From Octadecabacter dasysiphoniae (GTDB lineage Bacteria; Pseudomonadota; Alphaproteobacteria; Rhodobacterales; Rhodobacteraceae), in NCBI RefSeq assembly GCF_021532615.1, contig NZ_JAKGAQ010000001.1, positions 186,001 through 250,000 on the forward strand: 64,000 nt of DNA, given 5' to 3'. Below are positions 45,077 to 54,463 of this stretch, piece by piece; the stretch's first letter is position 1, and each line of letters starts with the position of its first letter. Under the pieces are notes generated by a model. It was not told the origin of the DNA, searched no databases, and worked only from the letters and a program-made list of their open reading frames with translations. Both the position numbers and the translations under genes were made by a program.

Positions 45077-45175
45077 GGCAGCGACTTTCTATGATCCGAA
45101 CAGTTTAATGACACGTAACTAGAACACTACCAAAAGCAAAGCACTGCCACGACAGACCTTAGGGGGGCCACAGAC

Positions 45176-46054
45176 ATGGCATTTGACGGACGTTACGACC
45201 AAAGCCTTTCGCGCACCGCGATGAAAGCCGAACTGCTGGACGCGGAAACCGAGCTGAAACTGGCATACGCGTGGCGCGATCAGCGCGATGAACAGGCGCT
45301 GCACCGCCTCATCACGGCCTACATGCGGCTGGCGATTTCGATGGCGTCAAAGTTCAAACGCTACGGTGCCCCGATGAACGACTTGATCCAAGAAGCGTCG
45401 CTTGGCCTGATGAAGGCGGCAGACAAATTTGACCCCGATCGCGGCGTGCGCTTTTCGACATACGCGGTCTGGTGGATCAAAGCCTCCATTCAGGATCACG
45501 TGATGCGCAATTGGTCGATGGTCCGGACAGGATCGACGTCTTCGCAAAAGTCACTTTTCTTCAATCTGCGCCGGGTTCAGGCGCGGTTGGAACGCGAAGC
45601 ACAAGCCCGCGGTGAGGTGCTGGACCGCCACGAAATGCGCCAGAACATCGCCACCGAAGTCGGCGTCCCCCTGCACGACGTGGAGATGATGGAAGGCCGG
45701 TTAAGCGGATCTGATTTCTCTTTGAATGCGACCCAATCGGCCGAGGACGAGGGCCGGGAGTGGATTGACGCATTGGAAGACGAAGGCGATCAAGCCGCTG
45801 AAACTGTTGAGAATTCCCATGACACTGACACGTTGCGCCAGTGGCTTTTGACGGCGCTTACGTCGTTGAATGATCGTGAACAGTTCATCGTCCGCGAACG
45901 CAAACTGCGCGACGATCCCCGCACATTGGAAAGCCTTGGCGGGGAACTTGGCCTGTCCAAAGAACGCGTGCGCCAGTTGGAGGCAGCAGCATTTGGCAAA
46001 ATGCGCAAAAGCCTTGAGGGACAAAGCAAAGAAGTTCACCACTTCCTACTTTGA
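45176..46054 (+). CDS. rpoH: RNA polymerase sigma-32 factor (RpoH)
   Basis: 292 residues, heat-shock-type sigma factor. Region 2: APMNDLIQEASLGLMKAADKFDPDRGVRFSTYAVWWIKASIQDHVMRNWSMVR, and the RpoH box around SSQKSLFFNLRR. Region 4 ends GGELGLSKERVRQLEAAAFGKMRKSL. The QK-x-LFFNLRR box marks an RpoH rather than a housekeeping sigma. Rhodobacteraceae often carry two RpoH copies; this looks like the RpoH2 type, but that subtype is only a guess. Followed by a strong terminator. Confidence 0.92.
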   Translation: MAFDGRYDQSLSRTAMKAELLDAETELKLAYAWRDQRDEQALHRLITAYMRLAISMASKFKRYGAPMNDLIQEASLGLMKAADKFDPDRGVRFSTYAVWWIKASIQDHVMRNWSMVRTGSTSSQKSLFFNLRRVQARLEREAQARGEVLDRHEMRQNIATEVGVPLHDVEMMEGRLSGSDFSLNATQSAEDEGREWIDALEDEGDQAAETVENSHDTDTLRQWLLTALTSLNDREQFIVRERKLRDDPRTLESLGGELGLSKERVRQLEAAAFGKMRKSLEGQSKEVHHFLL

Positions 46055-46071
46055 CCCGCGTTAATCCGGCT

Positions 46072-46100
46072 AAGCCGCCCCCGTTCGGGGCGGCTTTTTC
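46072..46100 (+). terminator. Intrinsic terminator of rpoH
   Basis: Perfect 10-bp stem (46072-46081 with 46087-46096, AAGCCGCCCC and complement), a CGTTC loop and a TTTTTC tail. It lies 17 bases after the rpoH stop. Confidence 0.95.
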
Positions 46101-46162
46101 GTGTCTGGTTCTTTGGCGGGGTTGGGCCTAGTCTTTGGGCAGATATCCGAAGGTAGGGACCG

Positions 46163-47347
46163 ATGGGCAAAAGAATTCTGTTAATAATTGGCGGCGGCAT
46201 TGCAGCATTCAAATCATTGGATTTGATCCGCCGCCTTCGTGAACACGGCCATGAGGTGACGCCAGTTTTGACCAAAGCTGCGTCAGAATTCGTGACCCCT
46301 CTCAGCGTTTCAGCGCTGGCAGGCCAGAAGGTTTTTCAAGATCTTTTCGATCTGAATGATGAGGCCGAGATGGGCCATATCGAACTCAGCCGCGCCGCGG
46401 ATTTGGTGGTGGTCGCCCCTGCAACGGCGGATTTGATGGGTAAAATGGCCGCCGGTCTGGCCAATGATCTGGCCTCAACTTTGCTGATGGCGACAGATAA
46501 ACGAGTGCTGATTGCGCCGTCGATGAACGTGCGGATGTGGGAACATGCGGCGACGCAGCGCAATCTAGCTACTTTGGAAAATGATGGTATTTTGACGTGC
46601 GGCCCGAATAAGGGCGATATGGCATGTGGTGAATTTGGGTTTGGCCGTATGGCTGAACCGATGGAAATCGTCGGGGCAATAGAAGCGGCAGTGAATGACG
46701 GCCCGCTTAAGGGCAAGCATATCCTTGTGACGTCCGGCCCGACCCATGAACCGATTGACCCCGTGCGCTACATCGCCAACCGGTCTTCGGGTGCGCAAGG
46801 CACGGCAATTGCGCGCGCGCTTTTGGGGCTTGGCGCGCGGGTCACATTTGTGTCCGGTCCGGCGGACGTTGCGCCGCCAATCGGTGTTGATTTGGTCAGC
46901 GTGCAGACCGCTGCGCAAATGCTTGAGGCTGTGAATGCCGCGCAAGATGTTGATGCCGGTGTGTTTGCCGCGGCGGTTGCCGATTGGCGCATGGCGACCG
47001 CATCGGACCAGAAAATTAAGAAAGATGGCAAAGGGTTGCCTGTACTGGAATTCGCCGAAAACCCTGACATTCTGGCGACGGTCTGTGCGTCAAGGGGGCG
47101 GCCGAAATTGGTCGTTGGCTTTGCCGCAGAAACCCAAAATGTCATCGAAAATGCGACGGCGAAACGAACCCGCAAGGGCTGCGATTGGATCGTTGCGAAC
47201 GACGTATCGCCCGCCACAGGCATCATGGGGGGCGCGGAAAATGACGTGACGCTGATCACGGACGACGGGGCGGAAGATTGGCCACGAATGGGTAAGGATC
47301 AGGTGGCACAAAAATTGGCACAGCGCATCGCAGAGGCCTTGGGATAA
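46163..47347 (+). CDS. coaBC: Phosphopantothenoylcysteine decarboxylase/synthetase
   Basis: 394 residues, bifunctional enzyme of coenzyme A synthesis. CoaC part: [41 protein letters not shown] (catalytic His), [10 protein letters not shown] and [10 protein letters not shown]. CoaB part: [31 protein letters not shown] and the C-terminal GFAAETQN. The stop overlaps the dut start (TAATG). Preceded by a promoter region after the rpoH terminator. Confidence 0.96.
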   Translation: MGKRILLIIGGGIAAFKSLDLIRRLREHGHEVTPVLTKAASEFVTPLSVSALAGQKVFQDLFDLNDEAEMGHIELSRAADLVVVAPATADLMGKMAAGLANDLASTLLMATDKRVLIAPSMNVRMWEHAATQRNLATLENDGILTCGPNKGDMACGEFGFGRMAEPMEIVGAIEAAVNDGPLKGKHILVTSGPTHEPIDPVRYIANRSSGAQGTAIARALLGLGARVTFVSGPADVAPPIGVDLVSVQTAAQMLEAVNAAQDVDAGVFAAAVADWRMATASDQKIKKDGKGLPVLEFAENPDILATVCASRGRPKLVVGFAAETQNVIENATAKRTRKGCDWIVANDVSPATGIMGGAENDVTLITDDGAEDWPRMGKDQVAQKLAQRIAEALG

Positions 47348-47796
47348 TGGCGACCGTGCTGTTTGAATGGGTCGCGGGTGCGGATAAAAGTTTCGGGCTG
47401 CCGTCTTATGAAACATCCGGCGCGGCGGGGGCGGATGTCCGTGCAATTTTTGAGGATAAACAGGGTGTTAGCCTGGAATCAGGTGCACGTATGTTGGTCC
47501 CGACAGGGCTGCGCATTGCCGTACCTGACGGGTTCGAAGCACAGCTTAGGCCCCGTTCTGGGTTGGCATTGAAACACGGGATCACCCTGCCCAACAGTCC
47601 GGGCACGATTGACAGCGATTATCGCGGCCCGCTTGGCGTGATTGTGCAAAACGGGGGCGATAAGCCGTTCGAAATCACCCATGGAATGCGGATCGCGCAG
47701 ATGGTGGTCGCGCCGGTTGTGCAGGCTACGTTTAAGGTCGGCGCGTTGGATGACACGCAGCGCGGCACGGCCGGATTCGGGTCGACGGGAACCTAA
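47347..47796 (+). CDS. dut: dUTP diphosphatase
   Basis: 149 residues. Trimeric dUTPase hydrolysing dUTP to dUMP and pyrophosphate. The motifs are: [16 protein letters not shown] (motif 1), [12 protein letters not shown] (motif 2), [14 protein letters not shown] (motif 3), [10 protein letters not shown] (motif 4) and the C-terminal [11 protein letters not shown] (motif 5). Cotranslated with coaBC, as in many alphaproteobacteria, and followed 15 bases later by moeB. Confidence 0.96.
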   Translation: MATVLFEWVAGADKSFGLPSYETSGAAGADVRAIFEDKQGVSLESGARMLVPTGLRIAVPDGFEAQLRPRSGLALKHGITLPNSPGTIDSDYRGPLGVIVQNGGDKPFEITHGMRIAQMVVAPVVQATFKVGALDDTQRGTAGFGSTGT

Positions 47797-47811
47797 AGTA
47801 GGAGCGCGGAA

Positions 47812-48855
47812 ATGATTATCGTCTTGTCCATGGCCGCCGTGCTGTGGGGCATCGGCTGGGGAATGGGCGCGCCCAAGGCGGCGCGTTTTTCGATGATTGC
47901 GCTGTTGATGATCGCGGTTGTCGCGATGCACATCATTTTGCCCGATGGGCACCCCTTGCGCGAGAACACAGGCAAAGAACCCGCACTGTGGATATTTATC
48001 ATTGTGGCCGGAATGGTGGCATGGGGGTATTCTTATTTGCTATCGCGTGTGCGCGCACGGGCCAGCGGCGCACCGTCTTTCGGGTATGAACCCCCTGCAA
48101 ATTCCGGCCCGTTTACAGATACGGAACTGGACCGCTACGCCCGCCATATCGTGTTGCGCGAAATTGGCGGCGCGGGGCAAAAGGCGCTTAAGGATGCGTC
48201 GGTTCTGGTCATCGGTGCGGGGGGGCTTGGCGCGCCGGCGTTGCAATATTTGGCGGCGGCGGGCGTGGGCACAATCGGCGTTATCGACGGGGATACTGTC
48301 GCAAATTCCAACCTGCAACGGCAGGTTATCCACACCGATGACCGCATCGGAATGTCCAAAGTGCGGTCCGCAGCGCAGGCCATGACCTCTCTCAATCCGT
48401 ATGTCACCGTGAAACCCTACAGCCGCCAATTGGATGCGGACATCGCCGCAGAATTGGTTAATGAATACGATCTTGTGCTGGACGGAACGGACAATTTCGC
48501 CACGCGATATCTGGTGAACGAGGTCTGCGTGCAGGCCGGTGTTCCGCTGATTTCAGCCGCGTTGACCCAGTGGGAAGGCCAGATCAGCCTGTACCACCCG
48601 AAATCCGGAACCCCATGTTATAAATGCATTTTTCCGCAAGCACCTGATGCGTTCCTGGTGCCTAGCTGCGCTGAGGGCGGGGTTCTTGGCCCGCTGCCCG
48701 GTGTCTTGGGCGCAATGATGGCCGTAGAGGCCGTTAAAGTGTTAACTGATGCGGGCGAAGGATTGCGTGGCCGGATGCTCATTTACGATGCACTTTACGG
48801 CGAAACGCGCACGATCTCGATGAAACCACGCGCGGATTGCCCTGTGTGCGGCTGA
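47812..48855 (+). CDS. moeB: Membrane-anchored MoeB/ThiF-type sulfur-carrier adenylyltransferase
   Basis: 347 residues. The C-terminal 240 residues are the E1-like adenylyltransferase that activates MoaD/ThiS-type proteins: DRYARHIVLREIGGAGQ, nucleotide loop VIGAGGLGAPALQYLAAAGVG near 134, ATP-contact GDTVANSNLQRQ, the catalytic Cys near 286 (SCAEGGVLGPLPGVLG), and zinc cysteines in CYKC and CPVCG. The N-terminal part (about 1-85) adds two or three hydrophobic helices (LSMAAVLWGIGWGM, FSMIALLMIAVVAMHII, WIFIIVAGMVAWGYSYL). The anchor is not present in E. coli MoeB. Follows dut by 15 bases with its own ribosome site (TAGGAG). Confidence 0.9.
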   Translation: MIIVLSMAAVLWGIGWGMGAPKAARFSMIALLMIAVVAMHIILPDGHPLRENTGKEPALWIFIIVAGMVAWGYSYLLSRVRARASGAPSFGYEPPANSGPFTDTELDRYARHIVLREIGGAGQKALKDASVLVIGAGGLGAPALQYLAAAGVGTIGVIDGDTVANSNLQRQVIHTDDRIGMSKVRSAAQAMTSLNPYVTVKPYSRQLDADIAAELVNEYDLVLDGTDNFATRYLVNEVCVQAGVPLISAALTQWEGQISLYHPKSGTPCYKCIFPQAPDAFLVPSCAEGGVLGPLPGVLGAMMAVEAVKVLTDAGEGLRGRMLIYDALYGETRTISMKPRADCPVCG

Positions 48856-48916
48856 ACGCTTGCCACTTGGTCCCGCTGCGCCATAATCCACAAAACCCAA
48901 CCTGATGGAGACTGCC

Positions 48917-49702
48917 ATGAAAACCCCTATGATAGCTGCCGCTGCGGCGATGTTTGCGACCACTGCTTTCGCCGACGGACACCTGCCTGATCTTGGCGGA
49001 CAAGAAATCGTTGTCGCGACCGAAAACGCCTATCCGCCGCTGCAATTCGTGGACGGTGACGGCAATGCTGTCGGCTGGGAATACGATGCCATGGCCGAAG
49101 TCGCAGAGCGTTTGAACGCCACAATCGTTTACGAAAATATTTCTTGGGATGCGATGATCCCTGCGGTGTCCGAAGGCCAGTTCGATATGGGCATGACAGG
49201 CATCACCATCCGCGAAGACCGTGCAGAGATCGTTGATTTTTCAGACACTTACATGACGTCCGAAATGGTCATGCTTGTGCGCGGCGATGAAGACCGGTTC
49301 AGCGATGCGGCGTCTTTTGCCGCCGACGATGACCTTTTGGTTGCCGCCCAGCCCGGCACGACGCCGTTCTACGTTGCGGTCTACGACGTTCTCGACGCGG
49401 ATGAGGCAAACCCGCGCATCCAGCTGTTCGAAACCTTTGGCGCGGGCGTTGCGGCCCTGCGCAATGGCGATGTTGATCTGGTTCTGACGGATGGAACAGC
49501 GGCCAATGGCTACGTTGAGGCATCCGACGGCGGGCTGAAAATTGTCGGCGAAAAGCTCGGCACAGAGGACTTCGGGTTTATCTTCCCGAAAGGTTCCGAA
49601 CTGGTCGCGCCGATCAATGCCGCGATTGCGGACATGCAAAGCGACGGGACGATTGATGCGCTGAACACGCGCTGGTTCCTCGACTATAAGCTGGGCCAGT
49701 AA
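48917..49702 (+). CDS. Amino-acid ABC transporter substrate-binding protein
   Basis: 261 residues from the ATG at 48917, with GGAG 8 bases ahead (48906-48909); the ATG at 48905 is within the ribosome site. Signal peptide about 1-19. The SBP_bac_3 domain is plain: [64 protein letters not shown] (Arg and Asp contact the amino acid) and [13 protein letters not shown]. Specificity is not readable. The cognate permease is next, but no ATPase gene follows. Confidence 0.92.
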   Translation: MKTPMIAAAAAMFATTAFADGHLPDLGGQEIVVATENAYPPLQFVDGDGNAVGWEYDAMAEVAERLNATIVYENISWDAMIPAVSEGQFDMGMTGITIREDRAEIVDFSDTYMTSEMVMLVRGDEDRFSDAASFAADDDLLVAAQPGTTPFYVAVYDVLDADEANPRIQLFETFGAGVAALRNGDVDLVLTDGTAANGYVEASDGGLKIVGEKLGTEDFGFIFPKGSELVAPINAAIADMQSDGTIDALNTRWFLDYKLGQ

Positions 49703-49717
49703 CGCCGAAAGGCCGGC

Positions 49718-50512
49718 GTGATCACGCCCCAACAAGATCGGGATTTCCCGTATTGGCTGCTCATCGTTTTGGCGGTGGGCGGCTATTTGTTTTGGCAGGT
49801 CATCGCGGATGATCTGTATTCTGACGTGTTACGCACGCTGTCTAAGGGCATAAAAATAACGCTGTTCGTGACGTTCGTGGGGTTTGCATTGGCGGCCTCC
49901 CTCGGGCTTGGGCTGGCGCTGATGTCCATGTCGCGCTTCATCGTGGTGCGCCAGATTGCGCGCCTTTATATTGAAATCGTACGCGGCGTGCCGATCATCG
50001 TGCTGCTTCTTTATGTGGCGTTCGTGTTGGCGCCATTGTTGGTGGCAGGGTTCAACCACGTGGCCGAAACCGTGGGTGCCGACCCGATCCGCAACCGTGA
50101 TTTTTCCATGCTGTGGCGTGCCACGATCGCGTTAACCATCGGCTATTCCGCCTTCATCGCTGAGGTCTTTCGCGCCGGACTGCAAAGCATCGAAAAAGGC
50201 CAGATCGAAGCCGCCGAGGCACTGGGCCTGCGCCCCTGGCAGCGATTTCGCCACATCACCTTCCCCCAAGCATTCCGTCGAATTCTCCCGCCCCTCGGCA
50301 ATGATTTCATCGCCATGGTGAAGGACAGCAGCCTCGTGTCCGTCTTAGGCGTGTTGGACGTCACGCAGGCCGGAAAAATCACCGCAGCGGGCAATTTTCG
50401 CTATTTCGAAACCTACAATGTCGTCGCGCTGATCTACCTGACCATGACAATCGGGCTGTCACTGGCGCTGCGCCGCCTCGAACGTCATCTGCGCGACAAG
50501 ACCCCCGGTTGA
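49718..50512 (+). CDS. Amino-acid ABC transporter permease
   Basis: 264 residues starting with GTG at 49718 (GAAAGG 5 bases ahead). His/Glu/Gln/Arg/opine-type permease: LSKGIKITLFVTFVGFALAASLGLGLALMSMS, YIEIVRGVPIIVLLLYVAFVLAP and the EAA loop IEAAEALGLRPWQRFRHITFPQAFRRILPPLGNDFIAMVKDSSLVSVLG. About five transmembrane helices. It follows the substrate-binding protein gene; an ATP-binding component is not encoded within the next 13 kb. Confidence 0.92.
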   Translation: MITPQQDRDFPYWLLIVLAVGGYLFWQVIADDLYSDVLRTLSKGIKITLFVTFVGFALAASLGLGLALMSMSRFIVVRQIARLYIEIVRGVPIIVLLLYVAFVLAPLLVAGFNHVAETVGADPIRNRDFSMLWRATIALTIGYSAFIAEVFRAGLQSIEKGQIEAAEALGLRPWQRFRHITFPQAFRRILPPLGNDFIAMVKDSSLVSVLGVLDVTQAGKITAAGNFRYFETYNVVALIYLTMTIGLSLALRRLERHLRDKTPG

Positions 50513-50557
50513 AGCCGCCCGCGCGCGCGCCTAGTTTGATCCCAAAGGAGACCATCA

Positions 50558-52570
50558 ATGACAAATCCGTTGCGCGACACGTGGGATACCCCGTTTGAAT
50601 TGCCGCCGTTCGATCTGATCAAAGACGAACATTTCGCGCCCGCCGTTGACGCGGCATTGCAAGACGCGCGCGCCGCAATCGCCGCGATCTGTGATGGATC
50701 GCACCCCACCTTCGCCAACACGATTGAGGCCCTGTCGATGGCCGACACACCGCTTGAAAAGGCGCTGTCGCCATTCTTTGCCATGGCAGGTGCCGACAGC
50801 AACGAGGTGCGCGAAGGATTGATGCGGGATTTCTCGCCGATGTTGTCCGCCTACTCGTCCGAAATCACCGCAAATACGGAACTTTTCGCGCGGATTGAAA
50901 CACTGTGGCAGGGCCGCGACGCACTGGATTTGACACACGAACAAGCCCGGGTTTTGATGCTGGTGCGGCGCAATTTCGTGCGCTCCGGTGCGTTGTTAAC
51001 CGGCGCTGAGGCCGATCGTCTGGCCGACGTCAAGCAGCGCCTGTCCGTTCTTGGCACGCAATTCACACAGAACCTTTTGGCGGACGAACGCAGCTGGTTC
51101 ATGCCCCTTGATGATCTGTCCGGCCTGCCTGATTTCGTGATCAACGCGGCCAAATCAGCGGGCGAAGACAAAGACGCAGGCGGGCCTGTCGTGACGTTGT
51201 CACGATCATTGATCGTGCCGTTCTTGCAGTTTTCGGATCGTCGCGATTCGCGCGAAAAAGCCTATGAAGCATGGACCGCGCGCGGCGCAAACGGGGGCGA
51301 AACAGACAACCGTGCCATCGCCGCCGAAACATTGAAATTGCGCCAAGAACGCGCGCAATTGCTGGGCTATGACACGTTTGCGGATTACAAACTGGAAACC
51401 GAAATGGCGGGAACACCGGACGCGGTGCGCGCTTTGTTGATGCAGGTCTGGGAACCGGCAAAAACATCAGCCGAAACGGATGCCAAGGTCCTCGAGGCCA
51501 TGTTGGTGGCCGACGGACAAAGCGCCCCGTTGCAGCCGTGGGACTGGCGCTATTACAGCGAAAAACGCCGCGCCGCCGAACATGACCTCAACGAAGCAGA
51601 GCTAAAACCATACCTGCAACTCGACCGTATGATCGATGCGGCATTCGCCTGTTCAAACCGTCTGTTCGGCCTGCAATTCACGCCAATCGACGCGCCACTG
51701 TACCACGAAGACTGCCGCGCCTGGGACGTCACACGCGACGGCAAACATATGGCGGTGTTCATCGGTGATTATTTCGCGCGCGGCTCAAAACGCTCGGGCG
51801 CGTGGTGCAGCGCGATGCGCTCCCAACAGAAATTGGCGGGCGATATTCGCCCCCATGTGATCAACGTGTGCAATTTTGCCAAACCGTCTGCGGGGCAACC
51901 TGCGCTGCTGTCATATGACGATGCGCGCACGCTGTTTCATGAATTCGGCCACGCCTTGCACCAGATGCTCAGCGATGTGACGTATGAACAGATCTCGGGC
52001 ACATCCGTCGCCCGTGATTTCGTGGAACTGCCCAGCCAGCTCTATGAACACTGGATGGAAGTCCCTGAAGTTCTTGAAGAATTCGCAATCCACGCCGAAA
52101 CGGGCGACGCGATGCCACGTGATCTGCTCGATCGGATGCTGGGTGCGGCAACCTACGACATGGGCTTTTCCACGGTTGAATATGTGGCGTCCGCACTGGT
52201 TGATCTTGGCTTTCACGAAGGCGCGCCACCTGCCGATCCAATGCAAAAACAGGCCGAAATTCTGGAAGACATCGGGATGCCATCGGCCATCCGCATGCGC
52301 CACGCGACCCCAAATTTCGCCCACGTCTTTGCGGGTGACGGATATTCATGCGGCTATTACAGCTACATGTGGTCCGAGGTGATGGACGCAGATGCCTTCC
52401 AAGCGTTTGAGGAAAACGGCGGGCCGTTTGATCCGACAATGGCCAAAAAACTGGAAACCTTCATCCTGTCCGCTGGCGGGTCCGAAGACGCGGCTGTGCT
52501 GTACAAAAAATTCCGCGGTTCCATGCCGGATGCCACTGCGTTGCTAAAGGGGCGTGGCCTCGCCGCTTAG
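50558..52570 (+). CDS. M3 family metallopeptidase (peptidyl-dipeptidase Dcp / oligopeptidase A type)
   Basis: 670 residues, cytoplasmic zinc peptidase degrading short peptides. The catalytic HEFGH is at residues 459-463 in ARTLFHEFGHALHQML, with the third ligand Glu in a helix about 25-30 residues on (ARDFVELPSQLYEHWM). N-terminal block PFELPPFDLIKDEHFAPAVDAAL and C-terminal FAGDGYSCGYYSYMWSEVMDADAFQAF are typical. Close to Dcp in length. Strong ribosome site AAAGGAG. Followed directly by the dispersed 32-nt element. Confidence 0.94.
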   Translation: MTNPLRDTWDTPFELPPFDLIKDEHFAPAVDAALQDARAAIAAICDGSHPTFANTIEALSMADTPLEKALSPFFAMAGADSNEVREGLMRDFSPMLSAYSSEITANTELFARIETLWQGRDALDLTHEQARVLMLVRRNFVRSGALLTGAEADRLADVKQRLSVLGTQFTQNLLADERSWFMPLDDLSGLPDFVINAAKSAGEDKDAGGPVVTLSRSLIVPFLQFSDRRDSREKAYEAWTARGANGGETDNRAIAAETLKLRQERAQLLGYDTFADYKLETEMAGTPDAVRALLMQVWEPAKTSAETDAKVLEAMLVADGQSAPLQPWDWRYYSEKRRAAEHDLNEAELKPYLQLDRMIDAAFACSNRLFGLQFTPIDAPLYHEDCRAWDVTRDGKHMAVFIGDYFARGSKRSGAWCSAMRSQQKLAGDIRPHVINVCNFAKPSAGQPALLSYDDARTLFHEFGHALHQMLSDVTYEQISGTSVARDFVELPSQLYEHWMEVPEVLEEFAIHAETGDAMPRDLLDRMLGAATYDMGFSTVEYVASALVDLGFHEGAPPADPMQKQAEILEDIGMPSAIRMRHATPNFAHVFAGDGYSCGYYSYMWSEVMDADAFQAFEENGGPFDPTMAKKLETFILSAGGSEDAAVLYKKFRGSMPDATALLKGRGLAA

Positions 52571-52571
52571 G

Positions 52572-52603
52572 CTTCATCTAGGCCAAAAAACTCCCCCCGG
52601 AGG
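52572..52603 (-). repeat. 32-nt dispersed intergenic element, copy 2
   Basis: Reverse-complement copy of the element at 34892-34923 with two mismatches (30 of 32 identical). On the minus strand it reads CCTCCGGGGGGAG, TTTTTT, GGCCTAGATGAAG: a small hairpin with a T6 tail. It lies between the convergent M3 peptidase (stop at 52570) and SH3 genes (stop at 52611), and so fits as the terminator of the minus-strand SH3 gene. Confidence 0.75.
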
Positions 52604-52610
52604 GTCAGGG

Positions 52611-53144
52611 TCAGTCGCGCACTTCGTCCGCGGCGACTCCGAACAGGGCGGATTTCGGGGCCCAACCCCGATATCCGCCAGCACGCAGACGGCACCAATC
52701 CACACTGCATTCGCCAAGATCAGCAATCACGCCCAGTTCCAGCATGGCGATTTCGGTGGCATCGGGCAGGGGTTGCCCGCGCAGGGTCAACAGATCGCTA
52801 TCGATGATGACGGTTCGATTGCCCGACAACATGGAATAATGCACCCAACCGCCCATGCCTTCGCGGTCCACAACACGGCGCCAGTGGCCATATTCGCCGA
52901 TCACGCGCAACGGCATGTCACGGCGTGCAAAAATCCAGTCGATACGGTGCGACAGGGACGGCCCGCGCCGCACGTTGGCCTCGTTCGCCTTAAGCGACAC
53001 ATAGCGCGGCATCGGCAGGTTCGTCACAGGGCCGCGTTCGCCCTGCACAGCCGTAATCGCGGTCACGGTTTCTTGCGCGCCAACAGGTGCGGCAAAACCA
53101 ATCAATACAGCCATCAGTGCGGCGCGCGCGCGGTTCATGTTCAT
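52611..53144 (-). CDS. SH3-like domain periplasmic protein
   Basis: 177 residues from the ATG at 53144 (MNMNRARAALMAVLIGFAAPVGA gives the signal peptide, about 1-23). Two bacterial SH3-type repeats of the COG3807 family are seen: RYVSLKANEANVRRGPSLSHRIDWIFARRDMPLRVIGEYGHWRRVVDREGMGGWVHYSMLSG and a second around LGECSVDWCRLRAGGYRGWAPKSALFG. Such domains often bind peptidoglycan or proteins; the role here is unknown. It is divergent from the hydroxyacid dehydrogenase. Confidence 0.85.
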   Translation of the reverse strand: MNMNRARAALMAVLIGFAAPVGAQETVTAITAVQGERGPVTNLPMPRYVSLKANEANVRRGPSLSHRIDWIFARRDMPLRVIGEYGHWRRVVDREGMGGWVHYSMLSGNRTVIIDSDLLTLRGQPLPDATEIAMLELGVIADLGECSVDWCRLRAGGYRGWAPKSALFGVAADEVRD

Positions 53145-53257
53145 ACTATACTGCCCATCTTTGGTCTGTGCTTTTTGCTGGCGGTTCTTGTGCCGCCGGA
53201 CCTTTGAGGGCAACCTGACAGGTGACGCCCGTTCGGGCAAGCAAGGGGAGCGCAAAC

Positions 53258-54244
53258 ATGCCAAGCAAACGCCTAAGTGTTACCGTCACGCGACGGTTGC
53301 CGGATGCCGTCGAAACACGGATGCGTGAATTGTTCGATGTCACCCTGCGCGACGACGACACTCCGATGCGCGCGGATGAATTGGTCGACGCGATGAAAAC
53401 CTGCGACGTGCTGGTGCCCACCGTAACGGACGAAATCACCGCAGGCGTTTTGGGCCAAGCAGGCGAGCGTTTGAAACTCATCGCGAACTACGGGGCAGGG
53501 GTGGATCATATCGATGTGGCAACCGCCCGTCAGCGCGGGGTTTTGGTGTCAAACACACCCGGCGTCGTGACAGAAGACACAGCCGACATGACCATGGCCC
53601 TGATTTTGGCTGTGACGCGGCGCATCCCCGAAGGTCTGGCCGTGATGCAAAGCGGTACGTGGGACGGCTGGGCCCCAACCGCGCTGATGGGTGGGCGCAT
53701 TGCGGGGCGGCGTTTGGGTATCCTTGGCATGGGCCGGATCGGGCAGGCGGTCGCAAAACGCGCCCGCGCGTTCGGAATGCAAATCCATTACAACAACCGC
53801 CGCCGCCTGCGCCCCGAGGTCGAAGACGCGCTGGATGCCACATGGTGGGACAGCCTTGATCAGATGGTTGCACGCATGGACATTATATCGGTCAATTGCC
53901 CGCACACGCCCGCAACGTTCCATTTGATGAACGCACGGCGGCTGAAATTGATGAAACCCGATGCAGTGATCGTGAACACGGCGCGCGGCGAAGTGATTGA
54001 TGAAAACGCGCTAACGCGGATGCTGCGGGCGGGCGACATTGCGGGGGCGGGATTGGACGTTTACGAAAATGGAACCGCGCTGAACCCGCGCCTGCGCGAA
54101 CTTAAAAACGTCGTGCTGCTGCCCCATATGGGGTCAGCGACCCTCGAAGGGCGTGTTGAGATGGGTGAAAAAGTCTTGTTGAATATCAAGACGTTTGATG
54201 ATGGCCACCGCCCGCCGGACCTGGTTGTTCCGGCGATGCTTTAG
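53258..54244 (+). CDS. D-isomer 2-hydroxyacid dehydrogenase (glyoxylate/hydroxypyruvate reductase type)
   Basis: 328 residues from the ATG at 53258 (AAGGGGAG 7 bases ahead). The NAD(P) domain shows LGILGMGRIGQAVAKRARAFGMQIHY, with the catalytic Arg in NTARGEVID, Glu in AGLDVYENGTAL and His in LLPHMGSATLEGR. N-terminal part LIANYGAGVDHIDVATARQRGVLVSNTPGV is characteristic of the glyoxylate and hydroxypyruvate reductases. In the serine cycle or glycerate metabolism it would reduce hydroxypyruvate/glyoxylate; the precise substrate is uncertain. Confidence 0.9.
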   Translation: MPSKRLSVTVTRRLPDAVETRMRELFDVTLRDDDTPMRADELVDAMKTCDVLVPTVTDEITAGVLGQAGERLKLIANYGAGVDHIDVATARQRGVLVSNTPGVVTEDTADMTMALILAVTRRIPEGLAVMQSGTWDGWAPTALMGGRIAGRRLGILGMGRIGQAVAKRARAFGMQIHYNNRRRLRPEVEDALDATWWDSLDQMVARMDIISVNCPHTPATFHLMNARRLKLMKPDAVIVNTARGEVIDENALTRMLRAGDIAGAGLDVYENGTALNPRLRELKNVVLLPHMGSATLEGRVEMGEKVLLNIKTFDDGHRPPDLVVPAML

Positions 54245-54265
54245 CCATGCGCGCGGGCCGCAGCG

Positions 54266-54463
54266 TTACTGCGGGCCCATGGTTGAAAACCGCATAAAAT
54301 CATTCTGCGACCGCGTCCCGACAGGGCGCGGGGTATAGGCCTCTGCGGTTGCAAAGCCGGAATTCAAGGTGTCATAAGTGTCGGCCCGCGATGTGATCTC
54401 GGGTGGGGTACATGCGCCAAGCGCCATCGCAGCACCAAGTGCTGCCAGTCCAAAACGTGTCAT
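54266..54463 (-). CDS. Small lipoprotein, unknown function
   Basis: 65 residues with a lipoprotein signal ending LGAC (Cys18) and a short mature tail of about 47 residues (TPPEITSRADTYDTLNSG, AEAYTPRPVG). It is convergent with the hydroxyacid dehydrogenase (21 bases). No domain recognised. The short polar tail suggests an anchor or entericidin-like protein, but nothing more can be said. Confidence 0.65.
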   Translation of the reverse strand: MTRFGLAALGAAMALGACTPPEITSRADTYDTLNSGFATAEAYTPRPVGTRSQNDFMRFSTMGPQ

